Origin: Bin87 sp965219925
Lineage (GTDB): Bacteria > Chloroflexota > Dehalococcoidia > Lucifugimonadales > UBA3495
DNA length: 64,000 bases
Reading direction: 5' to 3'
Assembly: GCA_965219925.1 (NCBI GenBank)
Contig: OZ244795.1
Span: 1,488,001-1,552,000 of the forward strand
The position numbers and the translations under genes were made by a program. The notes beneath the pieces are model-generated. The model was not told the DNA's origin. It did not search any database and was given only the letters and a program-made list of their open reading frames with translations. Each line of letters starts with the position of its first letter. Position 1 is the first letter of the stretch. Shown one piece after another: positions 49,387 to 57,869 of this stretch.

Positions 49387-50319
49387 TTAGGCAACCTGCT
49401 CCAGGTACTCTCTGATCGCAAGATATGGCTCCGCGTTTAAGTTTAGGTGTTTAACCGCGGCTAGGATGTAGTCACGGAGGTCAACTTCTTCAGACAAAAT
49501 TGCACGGAGATCGTAGCCCTGCATGAGGATTATCGCCTTTTCGGTGTTCTGTTTGAGCAACCTAGGGACATTCTCCGACCACCCATTGATGGAGAGAAAC
49601 AATCCCATAGTTTGTCTTCCAGACCGTGAAATTTGCCCTGCCAGGCCGTCCACTTCCCTCGTATCGCTAAGTTTCTGGCGCCAACGACACTCCGTAAGGT
49701 AGAACCATCCATCAATCTGGAAAGCACCATCGATCTGCTCAGCGCCCTCGTTGCGGGTAAAACTCCGATGAACGGGGATTTCAAACGCAACAAAGAGCCT
49801 GTCCAATAGATACTGCAAACGATAACCTCTTTCCTGAGCGTTTTCTTCTCGTCCCGCTAATTCGTCGAACATCGCTAGAAGAAGGCCTAGCTCCCGCTTT
49901 CTAGCCAACAAATGCTCTCTGGTTTGTTCCTCCCTAGCGGCATCTCTCCGGGCAGCTTCTTCAGCCTCGAAAAGTTGATGCCTTTCCAAGATTCCTTGCG
50001 CCTTGGCTTTTACAGCTCGGGCTTGGTATTCCCCGGAAGAGAGTTCAAACCTTTCCCAGCTAGCAGCAATCTTGACTAAATTTAGGACTATTTCGGCATA
50101 GCCGCCCCGTTCCTCCAAGGCTTCAAGAATCAATGGCGCTATGTTCCTCTTGGACATTGGTCGGCCAGTAAGGTCATCACGTTGACGGGAAAGGGGATGA
50201 TAAATTTCCTGCGGGACTCCCGCTGGCTTGAGAACGAAATTCACCATATCAGATTTGCGGTATGCTAGAGTCGCGATTGCTTCAATAACAAGACCTCTCT
50301 CGTCAACTCCGACTCTCAT
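49387..50319 (-). CDS. Orphan restriction endonuclease-like protein
   Basis: The 310-residue product is not a known named protein. A central coiled region (residues 105-165, rich in Ala, Glu and Arg) precedes a C-terminal domain with a PD-(D/E)XK-like pattern: QIDGAFQIDGWFYLTECRWR near residues 197-216, where D and E-C-R could be the metal-binding residues. This resembles the Mrr-type nuclease fold of type IV restriction. The base composition is less GC-rich than that of the neighbours, consistent with transfer. No partner gene is beside it. Confidence 0.7.
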   Translation of the reverse strand: MRVGVDERGLVIEAIATLAYRKSDMVNFVLKPAGVPQEIYHPLSRQRDDLTGRPMSKRNIAPLILEALEERGGYAEIVLNLVKIAASWERFELSSGEYQARAVKAKAQGILERHQLFEAEEAARRDAAREEQTREHLLARKRELGLLLAMFDELAGREENAQERGYRLQYLLDRLFVAFEIPVHRSFTRNEGAEQIDGAFQIDGWFYLTECRWRQKLSDTREVDGLAGQISRSGRQTMGLFLSINGWSENVPRLLKQNTEKAIILMQGYDLRAILSEEVDLRDYILAAVKHLNLNAEPYLAIREYLEQVA

Positions 50320-50413
50320 TCCCGTGTTCCCCTTAATAGTGGTGTTGGTTCGCCAAGCGCGCTAATTAATTATATCCTCCGGGGCATCACCAATAAAAAC
50401 TAAACCAGAGCCC

Positions 50414-50525
50414 GTAACTGTTCACGTTTGAGGGGACGAAAGCGGTTTGCAGTGGAAATTCCGTACTTGGTTGCCTCTCCACAAGAGGCCGCATAGCCCG
50501 CAGACCCCCGCAAGTCTGAACAGTT
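50414..50525. mobile_element. MITE, family E (about 112 bp)
   Basis: The ends GTAACTGTTCA (50414-50424) and TGAACAGTTAC (50516-50526) are an inverted repeat. Direct repeats ACCAGAGCCC at 50404-50413 and 50526-50535 flank it; one base is shared between end and duplication, so the duplication is 9 or 10 bp. It is the only copy of this family in the window and lies upstream of the nuclease-like gene. Confidence 0.72.
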
Positions 50526-50535
50526 ACCAGAGCCC

Positions 50536-51006
50536 AAGTGGGATGTGCATTTTACCCGCTCCCAGGAAACTGGACCAGGCGGAATGCGAGTTTAGCGAGA
50601 TGATCTAAACTGACCGGAGAAGAAGGCTAGTCCAATTATATCGCGACCTCCCAGCGGAAAGTTCGCAATACGGTATGCTTGGGCCCATCAGTTCCCATTA
50701 GGTGCGATTAACCAGCATGGGGATATTTGACTGCTCTCCGAACCACTGACCACCTGGGCTACTTGTTTCGGTGGTGCGCCACGATGCCCCCGTTCCTGCT
50801 TCCCCGTTGCGGTGACGTTTTTGCCGAGATGCTTCCTACACGGGGCTGTTACAATAGTAGGGTACGTTTGAATTTACAAACGCGAATGGGGCGCAATGAT
50901 CGCCCACTGATGTTTTACACGGCGACGGGCCAGCATCCTTTTCGCTTCCTCGCCCCCGCGGTGAATCACCGGCACTGAACCACAGGACCAAGGAGTCTGT
51001 CCCCGT
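50536..51006. other. Non-coding stretch before the DEAD-box helicase gene
   Basis: I see no credible gene in this 470-bp stretch. A TACAAT-like -10 box is at 50850-50855 without a good -35 box. If it is used, the helicase mRNA would have a leader of about 150 bases, a length common for RNA helicase genes of the cold-shock type. An 83-codon open frame at 50727-50978 shows no protein-like features. Confidence 0.4.
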
Positions 51007-52497
51007 ATGCCTTTTGCATCCCGATCTACCCGCCGACGTTTATCCAGCCGCCCCAAACCCAACCGAGCGCAACTGCATGATGCCGTCTGCTCGGACTGCG
51101 GCGCGCCCACCACCGTCCCCTTCCAGCCCAGCGAAGACCGGCCGGTGTATTGCCCGTGGTGCTTGAAAGCCCGTCGCAACGGTCTCGTCCACACCGACGA
51201 CACACCGGGTCTGGAGACGTTACCCACCAACGCAGCCACCCATGACGGCCCGCACGACGCTCCGGCCAACGCCGGAGTGTTTCCCGGCATGGTTCTCAAG
51301 GCTGCCACCAGAGCCGCGATCGGCAGGATGAATATATCCGACCCCACACCCATTCAGGAGCAGTCGATTCCCTGTCTGCTGGCAGGTCGTGATCTGATTG
51401 GACAGGCCCGCACGGGGTCTGGCAAGACGCTGGCGTATGTGGTGCCCCTCGTGGAGCGGTGCGACCCCAAAGTGCGTCAGATTCAGGCGCTGGTGCTGGT
51501 TCCAACGCGCGAACTGGCGATTCAGGTGGCCGCCGTCATCGAAGCCTTGGCTGCGCCACATCGGCTCCGTGTTACGTTGTTGTACGGTGGCCGGTCGTTG
51601 CGCCCCGAATACACGGCATTGAAAAGCGGCGTGCAGATCATAATTGGCACTCCGGGCCGGACGCTGGACCACATCCGTCAGGGCACGCTGGATCTGCGAA
51701 CGGTGCGATTTCTGGTGTTGGATGAAGCCGACGAGATGCTCGACCGGGGATTTGCCCGGGACGTTGACGCGATCCTGAGCCGCACGCCCACCGACCGGCA
51801 GACGGCGCTTCTCTCCGCAACCATGCCGGAGTGGGTGACCAAGACTGCCAGAAAACACCTGAATGACCCGGTTATGGCGAAAGTGGATGCGGAACTACAG
51901 GCGCTGCCCTCCGTGGAGCATCTCATCTACACGATTCAGCGGGCCGACAAAATGGACGCCCTCCGGTCATTGCTGGACCGCAGAGACGGCGCACCGGTGC
52001 TGGTGTTCGGAAAGACCAAGCACGGCGTCAAGCGGCTGGCCGGCCAGCTGGGAACCTATGGCTACCCCGTGGGGGCGCTCCAGGGGAATCTGAGCCAGGC
52101 GGCACGGGAACGCGTGATGAAGGATTTCCGCTCCGGAGCCGCGCCGATTTTGGTTGCTACCAACGTGGCGGCCAGGGGTCTGGACGTTGAGGGAATTGGC
52201 CAAGTCATCAACTTCGACCTGCCCGATTCAGAGCAACTCTTTACGCACCGCGTGGGGAGGACGGGACGGATGGGCCGCGCCGGTGAGGCCATAACGTTCA
52301 TCACCCCGGACGAAGATCGGAAATGGCGCGAGATTGAGAGGGGCCTGGGCCGGCAGTTCACGCGCAAATCGTGGACCAGGGAACGCCGGGCTGAGGATCG
52401 CCGGAACAAGGCGGAGGAAGAGTTTGCCGACGCGGGCAAACTCCGGGTGCGTCCCAAACCGAATGTTGCCGTTGCCACGCATGGGCGGACCCGATAG
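51007..52497 (+). CDS. DEAD-box RNA helicase with N-terminal zinc ribbon
   Basis: The 496-residue product has an N-terminal zinc ribbon with CSDCGAPT and CPWCLKARR (about residues 24-60), then the helicase core: Q motif with NISDPTPIQEQSI, ARTGSGKT, PTRELAIQV, LDEADEML (DEAD), SATMP, and HRVGRTGRMGR (motif VI). A short basic tail follows. Such proteins unwind structured RNA in ribosome assembly or mRNA decay. It is isolated and convergent with the lactonase gene. Confidence 0.94.
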   Translation: MPFASRSTRRRLSSRPKPNRAQLHDAVCSDCGAPTTVPFQPSEDRPVYCPWCLKARRNGLVHTDDTPGLETLPTNAATHDGPHDAPANAGVFPGMVLKAATRAAIGRMNISDPTPIQEQSIPCLLAGRDLIGQARTGSGKTLAYVVPLVERCDPKVRQIQALVLVPTRELAIQVAAVIEALAAPHRLRVTLLYGGRSLRPEYTALKSGVQIIIGTPGRTLDHIRQGTLDLRTVRFLVLDEADEMLDRGFARDVDAILSRTPTDRQTALLSATMPEWVTKTARKHLNDPVMAKVDAELQALPSVEHLIYTIQRADKMDALRSLLDRRDGAPVLVFGKTKHGVKRLAGQLGTYGYPVGALQGNLSQAARERVMKDFRSGAAPILVATNVAARGLDVEGIGQVINFDLPDSEQLFTHRVGRTGRMGRAGEAITFITPDEDRKWREIERGLGRQFTRKSWTRERRAEDRRNKAEEEFADAGKLRVRPKPNVAVATHGRTR

Positions 52498-52530
52498 GTT
52501 TTAAGAATCCGGCAGGGAGCGATACTCTGG

Positions 52531-52580
52531 ACTCCTGCTTTCGCAGGAGTGACGGGTTGATCGCAGGGGTGACGGGTTGG
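52531..52580. repeat. Palindrome plus 20-bp tandem repeat
   Basis: ACTCCTGC-TTTC-GCAGGAGT (52531-52550) is a perfect eight-pair hairpin. The 20 bases from 52541 (TCGCAGGAGTGACGGGTTGA) recur with two changes at 52561-52580. Sequences of this type are frequent in unrelated bacterial genomes. It lies between convergent genes and may also act as a terminator. Confidence 0.6.
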
Positions 52581-52609
52581 TTTGCTAATTGTAAACAGGC
52601 TCCAGGTAA

Positions 52610-53641
52610 TCACAGCTCGAATATCAACACCCACATGGGGCCATTTCCGATGTCATAGACATCCAGAGCCTCCAATGTGCCGCTGTCCTGGTTCACGCGA
52701 TATGATGCCAGGCGGCCCGACTCCAGGCCGGCGGCGTACAGGAAGTTGCCGGTTGGGTCGATGCTGAAGGCCCGTGGCACCGGCTCCGTGGCTACTCTGT
52801 CGATGGGCGTCAGGCTGCCGTCGGACGCGTCCACCGCGAACCCGGCGATGCTGTTGTGTCCCCGGTTTGGCGCGTACAGGAAACTACCGGATGGGGTGAT
52901 TTGAATCTGTGAGCAAGAGTTCCTCCCGTCGTAATCCTCCGGCAGCGTGGGCACCGTCTGGAACGGCGCCAGAGTACCGGCCTCTGGGTCGAAATTGTAC
53001 GCGGTAACGCTGCACCCTTGTTCGTTGGATGAATACACTACGTTCAGATTGGGGTTGAAGCAGATGTGCCGTGGCCCTTCCGGTGAGTTCGGTACCACCC
53101 GGTCGGGATTGTTGGGAGAAAGGTTGCCGGTTGCCTGGTCGAACTTGAACTGGAAGATGGCGTTCATGCCAGTTTGTGAACCCTCGGCGATGTGCGGCAC
53201 GAATGCGAAATGATTGGAGGGATCGGTCTGGATGAAATGGGCGCCGATGCCAGTCTCCCGCCATTCGGTGGGTGACGCGTTCAACCGCCCGTCGGCGGTG
53301 AATCCATGCACGCCGGTGCGGGCCTGGTAATAATAGGCTGAAAGCAGATGGTTGCCCGTTTTGTCCGTTGACACATGCACCGGGTCGCCTTCCAAATCGA
53401 CGTGGCTCAACGGTTGGAGGCTACCCGTTCCTGGGTCTATGCCGAAGCTCGACATACCAAACGCACCCGGCAAACGGCGTCCCACGAACAGAAAACGCTT
53501 CTGCGGATCCACCGCCATCGGAGCCGGCATCCCGGCCAACGGAAACTCCGCCAGCCGCTGCAATGCCCCGGTTCTTGGGTTCATATCGTACTGCGCGATG
53601 GTGTCGTCCTGTTGCAGCGAAATGTACATGCAAGTAGCCAT
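52610..53641 (-). CDS. Lactonase family beta-propeller protein
   Basis: The 343-residue product matches the 6-phosphogluconolactonase-like (Lactonase, YbhE) family with a seven-bladed propeller. Repeated motifs of the type DPQKRFLFVGRR, DPSNHFAFVPHIAEG, NPNLNVVYSSNEQG, TPSGSFLYAPNRGHNSIAGF and DPTGNFLYAAGLESG define the blades. It has no signal peptide. The enzyme may open sugar lactones, but no pentose-phosphate genes are nearby. Confidence 0.88.
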   Translation of the reverse strand: MATCMYISLQQDDTIAQYDMNPRTGALQRLAEFPLAGMPAPMAVDPQKRFLFVGRRLPGAFGMSSFGIDPGTGSLQPLSHVDLEGDPVHVSTDKTGNHLLSAYYYQARTGVHGFTADGRLNASPTEWRETGIGAHFIQTDPSNHFAFVPHIAEGSQTGMNAIFQFKFDQATGNLSPNNPDRVVPNSPEGPRHICFNPNLNVVYSSNEQGCSVTAYNFDPEAGTLAPFQTVPTLPEDYDGRNSCSQIQITPSGSFLYAPNRGHNSIAGFAVDASDGSLTPIDRVATEPVPRAFSIDPTGNFLYAAGLESGRLASYRVNQDSGTLEALDVYDIGNGPMWVLIFEL

Positions 53642-53815
53642 GTCAACCGTTCCTCCCCGTGCTGTGTGTGGTCATCCTACCACCCGCCAACCTTGTTGTA
53701 GATAGTCTGCTGCCGACGGAACCGCCGGCCGGATTGGCTTACAGTGGCCCCGCAGGTTGCAGCGGGGGTCTGCCGGCGACCCAACCCAGGTTCCGGTGTC
53801 AAGGCGTGTAGCGCG

Positions 53816-54177
53816 CTCACGCGTACGCGCTATAATTTGTCATTGCGCCCCCGTACTTGATGCGAGGGTCTTTCGGTGTTCTTCATGTCATTGCGAGCGC
53901 AGCGTGGCAATCTCGTTACAATGAAGGTGTCTGTGCTCACCAGGCCGGGTACTCGGCGAGATTGCCACGTCGCTACGCTCCTCGCAATGACAACCGAAAG
54001 ACCTTCGTACTTGATGCGAGGGTTGGCAATCTCGTCGCCGTAGCAATGGTGGTTTGCCAACGTGTGTTCAACCTCAACGAGATTGCCACGTCGCTGCGCT
54101 CCTAGCAATGACAGGTGGGGTGGGCGCCCTTTGCAATGACAGTAGGCAGTTTGGTTTGAAAAGTGGGTACGCGTGGG
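53816..54177. mobile_element. MITE, family B, disrupted by an inner family A copy
   Basis: The outer ends are CTCACGCGTACGCGC and AAAGTGGGTACGCGTGGG. Flanking 10-bp repeats GTGTAGCGCG (53806-53815) and GAGTAGCGCG (54178-54187) match at nine of ten positions. Removing the inner element (53864-54007 and one duplication) restores an ordinary family B copy of about 208 bp with the CCCCGTAC...GATGCGAG arm and a type II core. Confidence 0.82.
53864..54007. mobile_element. MITE, family A, nested within a family B copy
   Basis: The left end GAGGGTCTTTCGG and right end CCGAAAGACCTTCG are slightly altered family A termini. Exact 10-bp duplications TACTTGATGC are at 53854-53863 and 54008-54017, inside the outer element. 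The core is type I in the reverse orientation to that at 14681-14815. Confidence 0.85.
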
Positions 54178-54279
54178 GAGTAGCGCGGCCCATGCGTCGC
54201 AGATGTATAATCGGGCTACCCACGCTACCGGTCTGCTTGATGCGAGGCCGGGATGCGGCTGCAAATTGGAGGAATGGTT

Positions 54280-54480
54280 ATGCCAGGACCTGGTGAAATT
54301 TCTATGGAAGAATTCAAGCTGATGGCAGACCGGGCCGGTCTCGGCATGGACCAACAGGAACTTGACGACCTCATGCCGGTGTATGCCCTTTATGCGGCCT
54401 ACGCCGAGCAATTACACACCCTCGAATTTGGTTCGGAAGAAATGGTCGTGGAGTTTCATCCCGACTGGCCGGATGGCTAA
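54280..54480 (+). CDS. Small AtzG/GatC-like amidase partner
   Basis: The 66-residue helical protein precedes an amidase by 48 bp. It has MSMEEFKLMADRAGL-type features (ISMEEFKLMADRAGLGMDQQ) and LDDLMPVYALYAAYAEQLHT, a length and helix pattern like GatC or AtzG, small subunits that stabilise amidase-signature partners. ATG 54280 has GGAGG seven bases upstream. The function is inferred from size, helix pattern and position, not from a strong match. Confidence 0.7.
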   Translation: MPGPGEISMEEFKLMADRAGLGMDQQELDDLMPVYALYAAYAEQLHTLEFGSEEMVVEFHPDWPDG

Positions 54481-54528
54481 CCTGGCGATATTGTCAGGGG
54501 CCGCATCTGTCCAAGGAGAGGAAATCAC

Positions 54529-55935
54529 ATGGTTGCATCAAACACTGAATTGCATTTTTTGACCATTCACCAGGCCGGCGAATTGATGCGCAAGGGCGAG
54601 CTTTCACCGGTTGAATTGACCAGGGCTTGTCTGGAACGAATTCAGGAAACCGACGACCGGCTGCATTCGTTCATCCTGCTGTTGGCCGACGATGCTCTGG
54701 AGCAGGCGCGGGTCGCCGAATCGGAAATTCTGCGGGGTGAATATAAAGGCCGGATGCACGGCATACCCTTCGCGCTCAAAGACCTGTACGACACTGCCGG
54801 CGTCCGCACCACGTCCGGGTCCCGGGTAGACATTGACCGGGTTCCCACCGTGGATGCGACCACGACGGCCAGGCTGAAGGCTGCCGGTGGGATCCTGCTG
54901 GGTAAACTGGCCATGCACGAATTCGCCCTCGGCGGTCCCGACTGGACAACACCGTTCGAGCCGGCCTGCAACCCGTGGAACCTGGATCACATTACCGGCG
55001 GGTCCAGCAGCGGCTCGGGTTCAGCGGTGGCTTCAGGTCAATGCCTGGGGGCTTTGGGATCATGCACGGGCGGATCGATCAGGGGTCCGGCCTCACTGTG
55101 CGGCATCGTGGGCCTCAAGGCCACCTACGGCCGCGTGAGCCGTTTCGGCGTGGTGACGCTCAGCTGGTCCCAGGATCATGCCGGGCCCATGACGTGGACG
55201 GTGGAAGATACCGCGTACATGTTGCAGGCTATCGCCGGCCACGACCCGAAGGATCCAACGTCCAGTCGCGCACCGGTGCCGGATTACTCGCTTTCCCTGC
55301 GAGAAAACATTCGCGGCGTGAAGATTGGCCTGCCTATGCACTACTTTTTTGATGCCGACCCCAGCGTCAGCCCCGAAGTCGTGGCCATGGTGGAGAAGGC
55401 GGTGACGGCGCTGCAAGAGCTGGGCGCTCAGGTGGAAGAAGTGTCCCTGCCCAGTCTGGAATACGTCCGGGCCGCCAACTCGGTGATCATGGTCAGCGAA
55501 GCCTACGCGTATCACGAGCCGAATCTAAAAAGCCGGCCCCAGGATTTCGGCGAGATCGTACGTGGTCGATTCCGCATCGGGGCATTGATGAGTGCCGCAG
55601 ACTATTTGCAGGCGCAGCGCGTTCGGTCCTGGGCTCGCCGTGAGTTTGGCGAGGCGCTCAAAAAGGTAGACCTCCTGGTGACCCCCACCATGACGCAACC
55701 GGCGCCTGCCTTCGAAGGTTACGATCCAACCGCCACCGTCCGGGGGCGCAGCTTCACCGCTCCTTTCAACGTAACCGGCCTGCCGGCCATTTCAGTGCCG
55801 TGCGGATTCAGCGAAGACGGGCTGCCCATCGGGATGCAGATTGCGGGCAAACCGTTCGATGAACCCGGCGTCATCCAGGCCGCGTACACGTACCAGCAAT
55901 ATGCCCGTTGGTACGAAACCCGTCCGCCAATCTAG
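54529..55935 (+). CDS. Amidase signature family enzyme
   Basis: The 468-residue product has the Ser-cisSer-Lys triad of this family: Lys in GIPFALKDLYDTAGV near residue 84, the cis-Ser and nucleophile Ser in GGSSSGSGSAVASG and CTGGSIRGPASLCG (residues about 160-190). It resembles GatA and AtzE. No gatB lies nearby, so a role in amide or biuret-type hydrolysis with the small partner upstream is more likely than tRNA amidation. Confidence 0.93.
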   Translation: MVASNTELHFLTIHQAGELMRKGELSPVELTRACLERIQETDDRLHSFILLLADDALEQARVAESEILRGEYKGRMHGIPFALKDLYDTAGVRTTSGSRVDIDRVPTVDATTTARLKAAGGILLGKLAMHEFALGGPDWTTPFEPACNPWNLDHITGGSSSGSGSAVASGQCLGALGSCTGGSIRGPASLCGIVGLKATYGRVSRFGVVTLSWSQDHAGPMTWTVEDTAYMLQAIAGHDPKDPTSSRAPVPDYSLSLRENIRGVKIGLPMHYFFDADPSVSPEVVAMVEKAVTALQELGAQVEEVSLPSLEYVRAANSVIMVSEAYAYHEPNLKSRPQDFGEIVRGRFRIGALMSAADYLQAQRVRSWARREFGEALKKVDLLVTPTMTQPAPAFEGYDPTATVRGRSFTAPFNVTGLPAISVPCGFSEDGLPIGMQIAGKPFDEPGVIQAAYTYQQYARWYETRPPI

Positions 55936-56236
55936 TGTTCAGTCCAATTAGGAGCGGCAGGGATAGAGGCGGTATGGTGGTGACGCCCGCCGCATTGCGC
56001 TCCGCCTCATAGGAGCTGATGTTTCGTTGCGGGACAGCCTCGTCGGCGTTGCGCCCCTTGAGACAGGCCCCGGTCAGCACGCTGAACTGGACCCAGCCCA
56101 AATCTGATCCACGGTAGAGATCCCACGACTTGACCAACATTACAAGCATTATCTATGATGCGGACATGCCGTTTGAATATCCCTTGACAGTTGAAGCTTT
56201 CTGAAACGGGAAATCCCAGACAAGGATCGAGGTTGA
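55936..56236. other. Non-coding gap between amidase and nuclease-like gene
   Basis: In these 301 bases I see no protein-like frame, RNA gene or copy of the MITE families found elsewhere. The composition shifts toward AT near 56140-56200, before the next gene. Confidence 0.4.
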
Positions 56237-57316
56237 ATGGAAATGACTCTGCTAGGCACAATCCAACAATTGGACGCTAGTCTCAGGGTGGGACGGTTTA
56301 CCAATGAGGCCGAAGTATCCACTGGCGTGGTACTCAGGATCCTCCAAGACTTGGGTTGGCCAGTGTTCGATACTTCGGTGGTTGCTCAACAATTTCGTCT
56401 GCAAACTCCTAACGGCGGGACACGGCGTGAGGATTTTGCACTATGCCGGGAGGATGGGCGTCCTTTAGTATTTATTGAGGTGAAAGCCGTCGGCAAGATT
56501 ATAGGTGCTGACTTTCAACTGTTTGAGTATTGTTTCCATGGCGGCGTTCATTTCGCCGTCCTCACTGACGGTCAGGAGTGGCACTTTTACCTTCCAATGG
56601 AGGATGGGAATTATGATGACCGACGTGTTTATAAATTGGACATCCTAGAGCAAGACCACAATGAATGTTGCACGCGCTTCCAGAGGTACCTCTCTATTGA
56701 AAGCGTCAGGCAAGGCAGCAACCTTGAAAATGCTCGAAGTGACCGCAATATAGCCGATCGTTTAGTTGCGATACAGACCGCCTTGCCGCGAGCGTGGGAG
56801 ACAATTCTTACGGACGCGGACGATTCTATCAGCGAGATCCTTGCGGACCAAGTTGAGGATCTATGTGGGTTCAGACCCGGTATGGACACTTGCGCCGATT
56901 TTCTCAGACAGCTCCGTCCTTCCCCCTCACCTCCAAAGCCACCGCCCCCCTTCCGGGACCCCCCAGAAGAATTGAGTTTTACCGGTTTCGTTTTCAAAGA
57001 CGAACGGCGTACCTTCAGCACTGCCAGGGCAATGATGCTCGTTGTATTCGACAAGTTAGCAGAGCATGACGCCACTTTTTTGGACCGGTTCGCGAGTAGG
57101 AAACACGGTAGGAAGCGCCGCTACCTTGCACAGGATAAGTACGAACTTTATCCGGACCGCCCTGACCTTTGCGATCAAGCCAGTTCTGAATTAGCAGTAG
57201 GAGGATGGTTCATCTCCACCAATTGGGGTAAACAGGCTTGGGAGGGAATCGCTAAGCTCGCTTGTGAGGTAGCCGGGCTAAAATTTGGGAGTGACATAGT
57301 TATAAGTTTTGTTTGA
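56237..57316 (+). CDS. Orphan PD-(D/E)XK protein, HsdR N-terminal-like
   Basis: The 359-residue product begins with a domain like the N-terminal nuclease domain of type I restriction subunits: SVVAQQFRL-like TSVVAQQFRLQTPNGG, then RREDFALCREDGRPLVFIEV followed by KAVG (D and E-x-K, residues about 61-82), and FQLFEYCFHGGVHFAVLTDG. There is no helicase domain; a proline-rich linker (residues 232-246) leads to a C-terminal domain with ELYPDRPDLCDQ and GGWFISTNWGKQ. There is no methyltransferase beside it. The AT content is higher than in its neighbours, which suggests transfer. Confidence 0.75.
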   Translation: MEMTLLGTIQQLDASLRVGRFTNEAEVSTGVVLRILQDLGWPVFDTSVVAQQFRLQTPNGGTRREDFALCREDGRPLVFIEVKAVGKIIGADFQLFEYCFHGGVHFAVLTDGQEWHFYLPMEDGNYDDRRVYKLDILEQDHNECCTRFQRYLSIESVRQGSNLENARSDRNIADRLVAIQTALPRAWETILTDADDSISEILADQVEDLCGFRPGMDTCADFLRQLRPSPSPPKPPPPFRDPPEELSFTGFVFKDERRTFSTARAMMLVVFDKLAEHDATFLDRFASRKHGRKRRYLAQDKYELYPDRPDLCDQASSELAVGGWFISTNWGKQAWEGIAKLACEVAGLKFGSDIVISFV

Positions 57317-57869
57317 CCACACGTTAAAGCATGTGTGCATTCAGATTGTATAGGTTTATGGCGGCTGATTCCTTCGCCTAACGGATTGTGGCAGGGCAAT
57401 CGCGTCTTATTCAATACGGCATAGAGAATATCAATCCGACTGATAACACCTACGGGGCACCCGTATAATTAACGCTCCCAGGCAGATTATTGGAGCCTTT
57501 TTCACATCGAACTGGCTGCGTTTCGAGTGCCGGACGCTATCTCAAGGGCATTTATACCATCCAAAACGCTGAAAATCAGGCCGTTGCACCGTTACGAATT
57601 AAGACGTGATTGCCCTGTGGATTGTGGTGGTTTTCTGTCGAACCTACCGGATATCCAATTCCCTCGTCTGGCGGGATCCCAGGCGTTAGCGGCTTGGTTG
57701 ACGCCGTCCAGACGCTGCCTCGGTTCATTCGGGACAGCAAAAATTGACAGAGCATTCTTACTGCACGGCCCGTACGACTCGACAATGCACGGAACGAAAA
57801 GGTCATGCAGACGATGGGAAAACCCGGTTGGTATGACGGCGGGTTATGCGCGGATTCCGAGGTTGGCGG
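57317..57869. other. Non-coding gap after the nuclease-like gene
   Basis: In this 553-bp stretch I see no credible gene, RNA or MITE copy. It has an AT-rich first half with a TATAAT box at 57464-57469. An open frame at 57527-57919 lacks protein-like features and overlaps the next gene. Confidence 0.4.

Noticed and set aside
50727..50978. An 83-codon open frame upstream of the helicase gene
   Set aside because: No protein-like features or ribosome binding site; better seen as the helicase leader.
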